DNA of 64,000 nt from Micromonospora phaseoli (lineage in GTDB: Bacteria; Actinomycetota; Actinomycetes; Mycobacteriales; Micromonosporaceae): assembly GCF_900109115.1 (NCBI RefSeq), contig NZ_FNYV01000009.1, forward strand, positions 208,137-272,136, written 5' to 3'. Made by a program: the position numbers and the translations under genes. Of this stretch, positions 1 to 9,281 are shown one piece after another. The notes under the pieces were generated by a model, which was not told the origin of the DNA, searched no databases, and saw nothing but the letters and a program-made list of their open reading frames with translations. The first letter of the stretch is position 1. The number at the start of each line of letters is the position of its first letter.

Positions 1-291
1 CGGCGAGCGCCGCCAGTTCTCGGTGGAGAAGGCGTACGCCGACAGGTAGGGGATGCCCAGCTCGACAGCGCCCTCGATGGTGTCGAAGAGAGAAAACTCC
101 CCCGCCTCGTGCCCCTTGGTGCGGGGCAGCCCGCGATCCTTGGCCCACCGGCCGTTGCCGTCCATCACCACGGCGACGTGCCGGGGCACCGCCCCCGACG
201 GCAGCGCCGGCGGTCGGGCACCCGACGGGTGCGGTGTCGGCGGCACCGGCGCGCGCCGGCCGGCCCTGGTGGATCGAATCACTCGGTTCAC
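1..291 (-). CDS. uppS: Isoprenyl transferase (undecaprenyl diphosphate synthase family), N-terminal part
   Basis: cis-prenyltransferase that extends an allylic diphosphate with isopentenyl diphosphate to make the polyprenyl carrier of cell-wall synthesis. Only the N-terminal part is present; the gene runs off the left edge. Translation gives the family signature VAVVMDGNGRWAK (the catalytic Asp lies in MDGNGRW), then RGLPRTKGHEAG and YLSAYAFSTENWRR, all standard for UppS. A Pro/Ala/Arg-rich leader of about 35 residues precedes the catalytic core. The GTG at 291-289 shares a GTGA overlap with the recO stop, implying translational coupling; a second in-frame GTG lies three codons in. recO followed by uppS is a conserved actinobacterial order. 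The family is certain; whether the product is C50 or C55 cannot be told. Confidence 0.93.
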   Translation of the reverse strand, partial: MNRVIRSTRAGRRAPVPPTPHPSGARPPALPSGAVPRHVAVVMDGNGRWAKDRGLPRTKGHEAGEFSLFDTIEGAVELGIPYLSAYAFSTENWRRSP

Positions 292-1172
292 TCCCTGCTC
301 ACGTCCTGCGAAGCCCGGTCGGGCGGCCCTGCATCGGCGGCCCGCGGCGGTGGCACCACAGCGGGCAGGTCGCCAGGTGGCTGGAGCGCGCCGGGTGCCG
401 CCGGCCCGCCGCCCCGGTCGACCAGCGGCAGCGAGCGTAGCGCGCGCTCCAGGTGCCACTGCAGGTGCGCCGCGACCAGTCCACTGCATTCTCGACGTAC
501 CCCGGTCTCGGTGGCGTCGGCGACCCGCCAGTCGCCGACCGCCAGCGCCGACATCAGGTCGATGGTGGCCGGGGCCGGATGGGCGGCGCCGGGTGGGCGG
601 CAGTCCGGGCAGACCGCGCCGCCGGCCGGTACCGAGAAGGCCCGGTGCCGGCCCGGGGTGCCACAGACCGCACAGGCGATCAGCGCCGGCGCCCAGCCGG
701 CCAGCGCCATGCCACGCAGCAGGTACGCGTCGAGCACCAGCGTCGTGGCGTGGCTGCCCTCGGCGAGGGCCCGCAGCGCCCCCAGGGTGAGCTGGAACAG
801 CCGCAGCGACGGCTCCCGCTCCACCGGGGTGAGGCGTTCGGCGGTCTCGGCGATCGCGCTGGCCGCGGTGTAGCGGGGATAGTCGCCGAGGAACCGCTTG
901 CCGTAGAGGTCGATCCCCTCGACCTGACTGACGCTGTGCAGCGAACTGCCCAGCTCCCCCTTGGGGTCACCGGCGAGTTGCAGGTCGACGTGGCCGAACG
1001 GCTCCAGCCGGGCGCCGAACTTCGAGGTGGTCCGGCGTACCCCCCGGGCGACCGCGCGCAGTCGGCCGTGCCGCCGGGTGAGCAGGGTGATGATCCGGTC
1101 CGACTCGCCGAGCTTCTGCACACGCAGCACCACCGCGTCGTCGCGGTAGAGCTGTCGGCGGTACCCGGCCAT
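288..1172 (-). CDS. recO: DNA repair protein RecO
   Basis: Recombination mediator of the RecFOR pathway, which helps load RecA on SSB-coated single-stranded DNA. 294 residues. The N-terminal OB fold starts YRDDAVVLRVQKLGESDRI, followed by TLLTRRHGRLRAVARGVRR, the typical RecO opening. The helical C-terminal half carries a Cys pair CAVCG (about residue 182) and a second CPDC (about 206), matching the zinc-finger region of RecO. The C-terminus is Pro/Gly-rich and reaches the uppS start with a four-base overlap. ATG start; the gene is divergent from the lipoprotein gene at 1298, with 125 bases between. Confidence 0.95.
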   Translation of the reverse strand: MAGYRRQLYRDDAVVLRVQKLGESDRIITLLTRRHGRLRAVARGVRRTTSKFGARLEPFGHVDLQLAGDPKGELGSSLHSVSQVEGIDLYGKRFLGDYPRYTAASAIAETAERLTPVEREPSLRLFQLTLGALRALAEGSHATTLVLDAYLLRGMALAGWAPALIACAVCGTPGRHRAFSVPAGGAVCPDCRPPGAAHPAPATIDLMSALAVGDWRVADATETGVRRECSGLVAAHLQWHLERALRSLPLVDRGGGPAAPGALQPPGDLPAVVPPPRAADAGPPDRASQDVSRE

Positions 1173-1204
1173 CGCGCCATTCTCCCTCCAGGCCGGAAAT
1201 CAGG

Positions 1205-1221
1205 TCCGACCCCGGGTCGGA
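1205..1221. promoter_or_regulatory. Inverted repeat between recO and the lipoprotein gene
   Basis: TCCGACCC, one central C, then GGGTCGGA: an 8-bp perfect inverted repeat in the 125-base divergent spacer, about 77 bases before the lipoprotein ATG and 33 before the recO ATG. It could be an operator. No known binding motif is recognised and GC-rich DNA makes short palindromes common. Confidence 0.25.
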
Positions 1222-1297
1222 ATTCAGGGTCCGCTCGGGGTCGTCGTGCCGGCGAACCCGGATGCGCACCCGCCCGCACCGGTCGTAGCGTCTCAGC

Positions 1298-2128
1298 ATG
1301 GCTCTAGACCGGACCACCACCGCACGCCGGACCAGCACCGCACACCGGACCAGCACCGCACGCCGGACCGGCATCGCGGTCGCCGCGACCGCCGCTCTCA
1401 TCGTCCTCGTCGGGTGTGACAACCTCTCGTTCCGCCGGTTGGACTTCGACACCACCGAGTCCGCGCGGATCACCGCGATCCGGGTCCTGCCCGGCGCCGG
1501 AGATGTGCTGGTCCGGGCCGACGGCAGCGTGGACGGGGTACGCATCAAGCGGGTGGTGCGCTACCAGGGCGCCGAGCCGGGTACGACGTACGAGATCAAG
1601 GACACCGAACTGGTGCTGGACACCTCGTGCGGCCAGCGGTGCAGCGTCTCCTTCGAGGTGACCGCCGGCGAGGGGGTCAGCCTGCGGGGCGAGACCGGCT
1701 CCGGAAACGTCGACCTGAGCCGTGTCAGCACGGTGGACCTCAAGGTCGGTTCCGGCGACGTGCGGGTGGCCGAGGCCACCGGGCCGGTCCGGGTGGAGAC
1801 CGGCTCGGGCAACATCGAGGTGTACGACGTCTCCTCGCCCGTGGTGCTACGGGCGTCCTCCGGAGATGTGACGGGCACCCGGCTCGGTGGCGAGGTCGAC
1901 GCGGAGGCCAAGTCCGGCAACGTCACCGTCGAACTGGACCGACCGGCCTCCGCGCGGGTGCACGCGTCGAGCGGCAATGTCGAGCTGACCGTGCCGACGG
2001 GTGCGTACCAGGTCCGGTCCAAGGCCGGTTCCGGCGACGTCGAACTCGACGTGGCGCACGACCCGTCCGCCGCGCTCGTCCTCGACGTACGCACCGGCAG
2101 CGGCAACATCACCGTCACCTCGCGCTGA
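1298..2128 (+). CDS. Putative lipoprotein with DUF4097-like beta-helix repeats
   Basis: 276-residue predicted lipoprotein. The leader has an Arg/Thr-rich repeat, a hydrophobic core (about residues 27-38) and the lipobox LVGC with Cys39, so the mature protein should be lipid-anchored outside the membrane. The mature part is a run of short repeats of the type GSGNV, GSGDV, SSGDV, KSGNV and SSGNV spaced 18-22 residues apart, the pattern of DUF4097/adhesin-like right-handed beta-helices. Function unknown; such domains are often annotated as putative adhesins. No enzyme motif is visible. The ATG follows no strong ribosome binding site. The 3' end overlaps the convergent acyltransferase gene by 14 bases. 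Confidence 0.8.
   Translation: MALDRTTTARRTSTAHRTSTARRTGIAVAATAALIVLVGCDNLSFRRLDFDTTESARITAIRVLPGAGDVLVRADGSVDGVRIKRVVRYQGAEPGTTYEIKDTELVLDTSCGQRCSVSFEVTAGEGVSLRGETGSGNVDLSRVSTVDLKVGSGDVRVAEATGPVRVETGSGNIEVYDVSSPVVLRASSGDVTGTRLGGEVDAEAKSGNVTVELDRPASARVHASSGNVELTVPTGAYQVRSKAGSGDVELDVAHDPSAALVLDVRTGSGNITVTSR
1322..1375 (+). repeat. Three 18-bp direct repeats in the lipoprotein signal region
   Basis: Three consecutive 18-base units (1322-1339, 1340-1357, 1358-1375) differ at only a few positions and encode ARRTST, AHRTST and ARRTGI. They lengthen the positively charged n-region of the signal peptide in six-residue steps, so copy number may vary between strains. Confidence 0.85.
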
Positions 2129-3230
2129 TCGGGTCGCGCTGACCCGGTACCTCCTCCTCGCGGCGCTGCGGTCCCTCGGCGCTCGGCGGGCCGGCGGAAC
2201 GGTCGGCGTCCACCGTCCGGCCGCTGGTGCGGCGCCCACCGGGAATCAACTCCGGCGGACGCCCCGCCGCCACGTCCTCGACCCAGCCGACCAGCGCGGT
2301 CACCAGGCCCACCAGCAGGAATACCAGGGCCACCCGGATGGCCAGTCCCAGCGGATCCTGATGCGACCAGCCGACCACGTCCACCAGCGGGGTGAGCAGC
2401 ACCACGAACGCCATGTGCCACAGATAGACCGTCAGCGCCCGCCGGTTGAACACCGTGACGATCCGGCCGAACAGCGCGTTGCGGTCCACCCACTGCGCGC
2501 TCGCCGGGGCCCGACCAAGCGCCACCAGGATGAACGCGGCCGACCAGAGGGCGTTGCCGAGCGGGTTGTCGTTCAGGTCGTAGCCGCGCGGACCGGGATT
2601 CGCCAGGATCCAGGCCCCGCCGAGCGCGGCCAGGACGAGCACGGTCGGCACCAGGACCCGGTTGGTCATGCGACGTAGCATCCCGCTCTGGTGGGCGAAG
2701 CCGAGTAGCCAGGCACCGAAGTAGAGGCCGAACTCCCGCAGCACGACCGGCGCGTTCGGATAGATGCCCATCTCGATCGCCAGCAGCAGGCAGTACGGGG
2801 CGAGCAGGGTCGGCACCGGGAAGCGCCGGAACAGCCAGATCGCGATCGGGGAGGCGAGCACGAACCAGAGGTAGTCACGCAGGTACCAGATCGGGCTCAG
2901 CGCCAGCGCACCCCAGTAGTTCGCCGGCGGGTCGGCCACCGGGAAGAGCCAGAGCAGCACCCCAGGGGTCAGCGGCAACCCGGTGAGCAGCATCGCCGGC
3001 ACGAAGATCGCGGCCACCACCCAGAGCGACGGCAGCAGCCGCCGCAGCCGCCGGCCGACCGCCGGTGGCCCGGATCGGAGCAGGGACGTCGCCATCAGCG
3101 ACCCGGCGAGGGCGAACATCACCGACATCGCCGGGAAGAGCAACGTCAGTGAGGCCCAGCCGGTGACGTGGTAGACGACGACCCGCACGATGGCCAGGAG
3201 ACGCAGCAGGTCCAGGTATCTGTTTCGCAT
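2115..3230 (-). CDS. Acyltransferase family 3 membrane protein (OafA/YrhL type)
   Basis: 371-residue polytopic protein. The N-terminus MRNRYLDLLRLLAIVRVVVYHVTGW carries the Arg and conserved His typical of acyltransferase-3 proteins, which transfer acyl groups to sugars or other envelope molecules. About ten hydrophobic segments follow, including VLVPTVLVLAALGGAWIL and TVYLWHMAFVVLLTPLVDVV, where YLWH is the usual late motif. A hydrophilic Arg/Pro-rich tail ends the protein. Substrate unknown. It is convergent with the lipoprotein and lies downstream of era in the same direction, separated by 193 bases with two hairpins. Confidence 0.85.
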   Translation of the reverse strand: MRNRYLDLLRLLAIVRVVVYHVTGWASLTLLFPAMSVMFALAGSLMATSLLRSGPPAVGRRLRRLLPSLWVVAAIFVPAMLLTGLPLTPGVLLWLFPVADPPANYWGALALSPIWYLRDYLWFVLASPIAIWLFRRFPVPTLLAPYCLLLAIEMGIYPNAPVVLREFGLYFGAWLLGFAHQSGMLRRMTNRVLVPTVLVLAALGGAWILANPGPRGYDLNDNPLGNALWSAAFILVALGRAPASAQWVDRNALFGRIVTVFNRRALTVYLWHMAFVVLLTPLVDVVGWSHQDPLGLAIRVALVFLLVGLVTALVGWVEDVAAGRPPELIPGGRRTSGRTVDADRSAGPPSAEGPQRREEEVPGQRDPISAR

Positions 3231-3333
3231 CAGCCTGCATCTGGGTCCGGGGGCATTGAGGCGTGCTGCCTCTACCCTCCGGGGTGCGCCACCGAAACGA
3301 CCAGATACCTACCGCGATAGTGGAACTTCCCAT

Positions 3334-3383
3334 ATGCCTGACCGGTACCGATCAGGCATTCTGGGTGCTGATCGGCCGATCAG
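3334..3383 (-). terminator. Two hairpins downstream of era
   Basis: On the minus strand, 40-90 bases after the era stop, lie a perfect 16-base palindrome CTGATCGGCCGATCAG (3368-3383) and then an 8-bp stem ATGCCTGA/TCAGGCAT with a 10-base loop (3334-3341 with 3352-3359). Neither has a U-tract, as is common for actinobacterial terminators. They could instead be operator sites for the acyltransferase gene. Confidence 0.45.
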
Positions 3384-3423
3384 ACAGCAGTGGTCCGATT
3401 CGACCCATCCCTGTCGGGCGGGT

Positions 3424-4329
3424 TCAGAAGCCGAGCTTGCGCAACTGCTTCGGGTCCCGCTGCCAGTCCTGGGCGACCCGCACGTGCAGATCGAGGTAGA
3501 CCCTGGTGCCCAGCAGCTCCTCGATCTGCCGCCGCGCCGCGGTGCCGACCGCCTTGAGGCGACTGCCCCGGTGCCCGATCACGATCCCCTTCTGACTGGA
3601 CCGTTCCACGTACACGTCGGCGTAGATCTTGATGAGCTGCCCCTCGGGGATCATCTCCTCCACCACCACGGCGATGGAGTGCGGCAGCTCGTCCCGGACA
3701 CCCTCCAGCGCGGCCTCCCGGATCAACTCCGCGACCAGCACCTGCTCCGGATCGTCGGTGAGCATATCGTCCGGATACAACTGGGGAGACTCGGGGAGAT
3801 ACCGCGTCATCACCTCGACCAGGGTGTCCACCTGGTGCCCGGAGACGGCGCTGACCGGAACCACCTCCGCGAACTCGCCCAGCTCGCTGACCGCCACCAG
3901 TTGCTCGGCCAGCCGCTTCCGGTCGACCAGGTCGGTCTTCGTGACCACCGCCAGCACGGTCGCCTTAAGCTCGGCCAACTCCCCGGTGATGAACCGGTCG
4001 CCGCGGCCGATCGCCTCGTCGGCAGGGATGCAGAGGCCGATCACGTCGACCTCACTCCAGGTCTGCCGGACCAGGTCGTTGAGCCGCTCGCCGAGCAGCG
4101 TACGGGGACGGTGCAGACCTGGCGTGTCGACCAGCACCAGCTGCGAGTCCGGCCGGTGCAGCACCGCCCGGATGATGTGCCGGGTGGTCTGCGGCTTGTT
4201 CGAGGTGATGGCGATCTTCTGCCCGACGATCGCGTTCGTCAAGGTGGACTTGCCGGCGTTGGGCCGGCCGACGAAACAGGCAAACCCGGCCCGGTACGGT
4301 CCCCCGTCGCGCTCGCTACGCTCACTCAT
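3424..4329 (-). CDS. era: GTPase Era, 16S rRNA-binding ribosome assembly factor
   Basis: 301 residues. Era binds GTP and the 3' end of 16S rRNA during 30S maturation. G1 GRPNAGKST is at residues 21-29, then the Thr of G2 in the KPQTTRH segment, G3 DTPG, G4 TKTD and G5 SAVSG. The C-terminal KH domain has VIGHRGSRLK, the GxxG-type loop. Length and architecture are normal. The ATG lies inside a short direct repeat shared with the end of the upstream gene. It sits at the end of the ybeY-CNNM-deaminase-like operon, the usual actinobacterial setting. Confidence 0.97.
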   Translation of the reverse strand: MSERSERDGGPYRAGFACFVGRPNAGKSTLTNAIVGQKIAITSNKPQTTRHIIRAVLHRPDSQLVLVDTPGLHRPRTLLGERLNDLVRQTWSEVDVIGLCIPADEAIGRGDRFITGELAELKATVLAVVTKTDLVDRKRLAEQLVAVSELGEFAEVVPVSAVSGHQVDTLVEVMTRYLPESPQLYPDDMLTDDPEQVLVAELIREAALEGVRDELPHSIAVVVEEMIPEGQLIKIYADVYVERSSQKGIVIGHRGSRLKAVGTAARRQIEELLGTRVYLDLHVRVAQDWQRDPKQLRKLGF

Positions 4330-4363
4330 GCCGTCACTCCGCTGCGCTCGCTCATGCCGTCAC
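4314..4363 (-). repeat. Tandem direct repeat spanning the upstream stop codon and era start codon
   Basis: Two 24-base copies (4314-4337 and 4340-4363) match at about 22 positions with a 26-base period. Read on the minus strand, each contains an ATG followed by AGCGAGCG. The downstream copy supplies the Era start (MSERSER); the other covers the stop of the deaminase-like gene and creates an ATG-led mini-frame of nine codons. Confidence 0.8.
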
Positions 4364-4729
4364 CGAGCCGAGCACCGTGCCGTCCGGCGCGGCGACGTGC
4401 ACCGGCGCGTCCGCGGCCAGGTCACGCACCGCGGCATAGCCGGCACCGTCCAGCGTGGATGCCTCGGTCACCACCACGGCGGCCTCCAACCGGGTCGCGC
4501 CGGCGGCAGCCGCCGAGGCCACGGCCAGCTGGAGCGCGGTGATCGTCAGCGAGGGCAGCGACACGCTGGCCGCCGCGTAGGTGCGTCCGTCCTGGTCCCG
4601 GACCGCGGCACCCTCCACGGCCCCCACCCGACCCCGGGCACCCCGGGCGAGGATGACCAACTTGCCGTCCTCGGCGCTCAATTCGGAGCCGGTGGACCGG
4701 ACGGCCGGTGCGGCGGGCGACTCAGGCAT
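4352..4729 (-). CDS. Cytidine deaminase-like protein lacking zinc ligands
   Basis: 125 residues. Position (between the CNNM protein and era) and overall pattern (VILARGARGRVGAVEGAAVRDQ..., ASVSLPSLTITALQLAVA) resemble the small cdd-like gene found there in actinobacteria and often annotated cytidine deaminase. The catalytic zinc motifs of true cytidine deaminases (C/H-A-E and P-C-x-x-C) are absent; the protein has no cysteine or usable HAE motif. I infer a non-catalytic relative of unknown role. The ATG at 4729 overlaps the end of the CNNM gene by eight bases, implying coupling. Confidence 0.75.
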   Translation of the reverse strand: MPESPAAPAVRSTGSELSAEDGKLVILARGARGRVGAVEGAAVRDQDGRTYAAASVSLPSLTITALQLAVASAAAAGATRLEAAVVVTEASTLDGAGYAAVRDLAADAPVHVAAPDGTVLGSVTA

Positions 4730-6104
4730 CGGCGGGTTGCCTCTCCTCGGATCGGTCGGTATCAGAACGGGAGGCGGCCGGCGGACCGCCGGGGCCTTCC
4801 CGCGCGTCGGTCGGTTCCACCCGGCGTACCAGCACGGTGTCGATCCGGTTGCGGCGGCCGGTGGTGCCCTCGGCGACCAGCCGCAGCCCGGCCACCTCGA
4901 CCTGCGCACCCGGGATCGGCACCCGCCCGAGGGACTGCGCGAGCAGGCCGCCCACGGTCTCCACCTCGTCGTGCGGCAGCTCGGTGTCGAACAGCTCGCC
5001 GAGATCCTCGACCGGCAGCCGGGCGGTGACCCGGACCGCGCCGTCGGGCAACTGCTCGATCGGCGGGCGCTCGACGTCGTACTCGTCGGTGATCTCCCCG
5101 ACGATCTCCTCGAGGATGTCCTCGATGGTGACCAGCCCGCCGGTGCCGCCATACTCGTCGACCACGATGACCAGATGGTTGCGGGCGGCCTGCATCTCGG
5201 ACAGCAGGTCGTCGACGGGCTTGGACTCCGGCACGAAGGTGGCCGGTCGCATCAACTCGGCCACCGGGAGCTGGTGGTCCTCCGCCGCGCCGCCCTGGGT
5301 ACGCCGGACCAGGTCCTTGAGGTAGAGCACGCCGAGCACGTCGTCGACGCTCTCGCCGATCACCGGGATCCGGGAGAACCCGGAGCGCAGGAAGAGGGCG
5401 AGCGCCTGGGTCAGGTTCTTGCCCGACTCGATCCACACCATCTCGGTACGCGGCACCATCACCTCGCGGGCGATGGTGTCGCCGAGGGCGAAGACCGATT
5501 GGATCATCTGCCGTTCCCCGTGCTCCACCACGCCCCGCTGCTCGGCGAGGTCGACCAGCTCACGCAGCTCGACCTGGGTGGCGAACGGCCCCTCCCGGAA
5601 ACCACGGCCCGGGGTGACCGCGTTGCCGATCAGGATCAGCAGCGACGCGAGCGGGTTGAGCACCCGGCCCAACCAGCGGACCAGCGGCGCGGCGGCCCGC
5701 CCCACGGCGTACGCGTGCTGCCGGCCGAGGGTACGTGGACCGACGCCGACCACGACGAAGCTGACCACGGTCATCGCCCCGGCGGTGACCAGTGCCGCCC
5801 GCCAACCCGCCCCGAAGGTGTCCACCGCGACCAGCGCCACCAGGGTGGTGGCGGTGAGCTCGGCGAGCAGTCGGAGCAGCAGCAGCAGGTTGAGGTGACG
5901 CACCACGTCACCGGCGACCGTCTGGAGGGTACGCGCACCGCGTGCGCCGTCGCGGGCCAGTTCGGCCGCCCGGGCCGGGGAGACCGCTGCCAGGGCGGCC
6001 TCGGTCATCGCGATCAGGCCGGCGAGGACCACCAGCCCGGCGGCGAAGACGAGTAGTTGCAGATCGGGAAGGCCGGTGGCGGACACGGCCAGTGGAGTGT
6101 CCAT
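4722..6104 (-). CDS. CNNM/CorC family transporter with DUF21 and CBS domains (hemolysin C family)
   Basis: 460 residues. The N-terminal DUF21 membrane part has hydrophobic helices (LLVFAAGLVVLAGLIAM at about 17-33, further ones to about 160). A CBS pair follows (about 205-330; VMVPRTEMVWI, RIPVIGESVDDVLGVLYLKDLV, VVDEYGGTGGLVTIEDILEEIVG), then a C-terminal CorC/HlyC domain. The family is linked to divalent cation efflux, usually Mg or Co, though the substrate is not readable. EYGGTxGLVTxEDxLEExVGE is nearly invariant in the family. ATG at 6104 within TGATG is preferred; an in-frame GTG lies one codon earlier. It overlaps ybeY upstream and the deaminase-like gene downstream. Confidence 0.93.
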   Translation of the reverse strand: MDTPLAVSATGLPDLQLLVFAAGLVVLAGLIAMTEAALAAVSPARAAELARDGARGARTLQTVAGDVVRHLNLLLLLRLLAELTATTLVALVAVDTFGAGWRAALVTAGAMTVVSFVVVGVGPRTLGRQHAYAVGRAAAPLVRWLGRVLNPLASLLILIGNAVTPGRGFREGPFATQVELRELVDLAEQRGVVEHGERQMIQSVFALGDTIAREVMVPRTEMVWIESGKNLTQALALFLRSGFSRIPVIGESVDDVLGVLYLKDLVRRTQGGAAEDHQLPVAELMRPATFVPESKPVDDLLSEMQAARNHLVIVVDEYGGTGGLVTIEDILEEIVGEITDEYDVERPPIEQLPDGAVRVTARLPVEDLGELFDTELPHDEVETVGGLLAQSLGRVPIPGAQVEVAGLRLVAEGTTGRRNRIDTVLVRRVEPTDAREGPGGPPAASRSDTDRSEERQPADA

Positions 6105-6577
6105 CACCGGGAGCGGGTCGACCGCCAGCTGGCCAGCAGCCGGGCCTGTAGCCCGAACATCTCCCGCTCCTCCTCCGGCTCCGCGTGGTCGTAGCCGAGC
6201 AGATGCAGGACGCCGTGCACGGTGAGCAGGTGCAGCTCGTCGGCGGAGCTGTGCCCGGCGGCCGCGGCCTGCTTCGCCGCCACCTCCGGGCAGAGCACGA
6301 TGTCGCCGAGCAGTGCCGGCTCGCCGCCGGCGGCGGCGTTCTCACCGGGCCCGTGGTCGACGCTGCCCTCGTCCATGGGGAACGCGAGCACGTCGGTCGG
6401 GCCGTCGCCGCCCATCCAGCGGTGGTTTAGCTCGGTCATGTAGTCGACGTCGACCAGCAGCACGGAGAGCTCGGCGAGGGGGTTTACCCCCATCTCGTCG
6501 AGCGCGTGCCGGGCGACGGCGAGCACGGCGTCGGTGTCGACGTCGACACCGGACTCGTTGGCGATCTCGATGGACAA
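6104..6577 (-). CDS. ybeY: Endoribonuclease YbeY (rRNA maturation factor)
   Basis: 157 residues from a TTG start. Zinc-dependent single-strand endoribonuclease needed for 16S rRNA 3' maturation and 70S quality control. The metal motif H3xH5xH is explicit in HGVLHLLGYDH near residue 120, with GDIVLCPEV and TDVLAFPMDEG upstream, the standard YbeY pattern. The start is read as TTG at 6577 because GAGGGAAG lies about six bases before it and SIEIANESG is the conserved first strand; the longer frame upstream looks non-coding. It overlaps the CNNM start, and phoH ends 14 bases upstream. Confidence 0.95.
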   Translation of the reverse strand: MSIEIANESGVDVDTDAVLAVARHALDEMGVNPLAELSVLLVDVDYMTELNHRWMGGDGPTDVLAFPMDEGSVDHGPGENAAAGGEPALLGDIVLCPEVAAKQAAAAGHSSADELHLLTVHGVLHLLGYDHAEPEEEREMFGLQARLLASWRSTRSR

Positions 6578-6591
6578 CTGTCTTCCCTCGG

Positions 6592-7734
<1,143 letters not shown>

Positions 7735-7835
7735 CGTATCGGGTCAACGGCGCGGGCACGCTGCCCATTTCCGCCGGTACGGCGGCCTCGCACCACGGGA
7801 CAAAACCGGCGGGCACGGCAGGAGGTGCCGGCAGG

Positions 7836-9281
7836 TCAGGCACGGAAGTCGTAGCGGTCGAAGGACTCCTGGTGCCGGGTGAACCGATAGGTCGCCCAGT
7901 GCATCCGGACCACCACGCCGTCGGAGTCCCGGGTCAGCCGGAGAAGTTCACCGACCTCCCGCCCGGAGACGGTGCGGTACACGTCCGGCCGATCCGCCAC
8001 CGGCGCGAAGACCGCCGGCGGTCTGCCCGCCGGGTCACCGGCGCCACGCGCGCGCAGGGTCCCGTCGTGCCAGGAGAAGACGTACTCGAAGCCCTCGCCC
8101 CACCACCGGCCGAGCAACCCGCGTACGTTCTCCGGTGCCGGTTCGCCGGGCAGCCAGGGGTCGATGTCGGCCGGGTCGTGCTCGACCGCCGCCGCGAGCA
8201 GCCGGTGCGGCAGCTCCAGCAGCTGCGCCGCGGTCCCCGAGGAGCCCAACACGGCCGCGCCCAGCGCGGCGGGGGTGCCCTCGCCGCCCCGCCGTCCGTA
8301 CACCCCGGCGAGGAAACCGGGCATCGCGCCGTCGTGCCCGACGTGCACCACCCGCTCCCCCTGCGGTACCAGGATCAGGCCGAGCCCGAAGCCGCCGCTC
8401 CACACGGACTCGTCGGTGACCGTCACCGGCCAGCGCATCTCCTCCAGCGTGGTCGGTGCGAGCACCCGGCCCGTCGCGTCCAGCGCCGCCGGGTCGGCGA
8501 GGAAGGCGGCCCAGCGGGCCATGTCGGGCGCCGTGCTCCACAGCTGCGCGGCGGGACCGACCGCGCCGAAGTCGGTGGGCGGCTCCGGGTGCGCCTCGTC
8601 GGAGTAGGCGTCGACCAGGAACCCGGTCGCGGCCCGTGGGCCCGGGGTGACCGTGGTGGCCATCAGCCCGAGCGGGGTCAGCACCTTCTCGGTCAGCACC
8701 TGCGCCCACGTGCCGCCGCGTACCTGCTCCACCAGCCGGCCGAGCAGCGCCATGCCCAGATTCGAGTAGTGGTAGCGGCGGCCAGACGGCAGCACCCGCT
8801 CGGCCCGGGCCAGCTCGGCGATCAACTGCTCGGCATCCGGCGCGCGCAGCGTGTCCCAGACGTCACCGTACGGCTCCCGTTGCAGGCCGGCGGTGTGCGA
8901 CAGCAGCCGGCGGACGGTCAGCTCGCCGTGCGCCGGCAGGTCGAGGTGCCGGTCCAACGGGTCGTCGAGGTCGAGCAGCCCGTCGTCCCGGCACTGCATG
9001 GTCAGCACGGCGGTAAACGTCTTGGTCACCGAACCGATCCGGAACCGGGTCTGCTCGTCCAGCGCCGTGTCGTTGCCGGTTCCGCCGACCGTGCAGGTCC
9101 ACAGTGGCCGGTCGGCCCGGAACACCGCCGCCGCGAGGGCCGGCACCCGGGCCTGCACCTGCATCTGCCGGGTCATCCGCGCCAGCTGACCGGCAGCCGC
9201 ACTGGTCCCGGCGGCCTCAGTCGTGCCGGCAGCAGCCGCAGTGGTCCCGGCAGCCGCGGTACGGCCGGCGGCTGCGGTCAC
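7836..9281 (-). CDS. Serine hydrolase, class C beta-lactamase / penicillin-binding-protein-like
   Basis: 481 residues. Active-site signatures of the class C beta-lactamase superfamily are complete: Ser-x-x-Lys in GSVTKTF (about residue 88), Tyr-x-Asn in HYSNLGMALLG, and the third motif as HVGHDG in place of KTG. This pattern fits esterase or D-aminopeptidase-like enzymes as well as peptidases; the substrate is unknown. A C-terminal beta domain (about 370-481) follows. The N-terminal 30 residues are a low-complexity Ala/Gly/Thr repeat with no clear signal peptide, and MTRQMQV at residue 36 may be the true start. The ATG at 9281 overlaps the HIT stop (ATGA), which instead supports the long form. 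Confidence 0.88.
   Translation of the reverse strand: MTAAAGRTAAAGTTAAAAGTTEAAGTSAAAGQLARMTRQMQVQARVPALAAAVFRADRPLWTCTVGGTGNDTALDEQTRFRIGSVTKTFTAVLTMQCRDDGLLDLDDPLDRHLDLPAHGELTVRRLLSHTAGLQREPYGDVWDTLRAPDAEQLIAELARAERVLPSGRRYHYSNLGMALLGRLVEQVRGGTWAQVLTEKVLTPLGLMATTVTPGPRAATGFLVDAYSDEAHPEPPTDFGAVGPAAQLWSTAPDMARWAAFLADPAALDATGRVLAPTTLEEMRWPVTVTDESVWSGGFGLGLILVPQGERVVHVGHDGAMPGFLAGVYGRRGGEGTPAALGAAVLGSSGTAAQLLELPHRLLAAAVEHDPADIDPWLPGEPAPENVRGLLGRWWGEGFEYVFSWHDGTLRARGAGDPAGRPPAVFAPVADRPDVYRTVSGREVGELLRLTRDSDGVVVRMHWATYRFTRHQESFDRYDFRA

Noticed and set aside
7735..7835. Possible hairpin CCGCCG-GTA-CGGCGG downstream of the serine hydrolase
   Set aside because: Only a 6-bp stem in GC-rich DNA, too weak to call.
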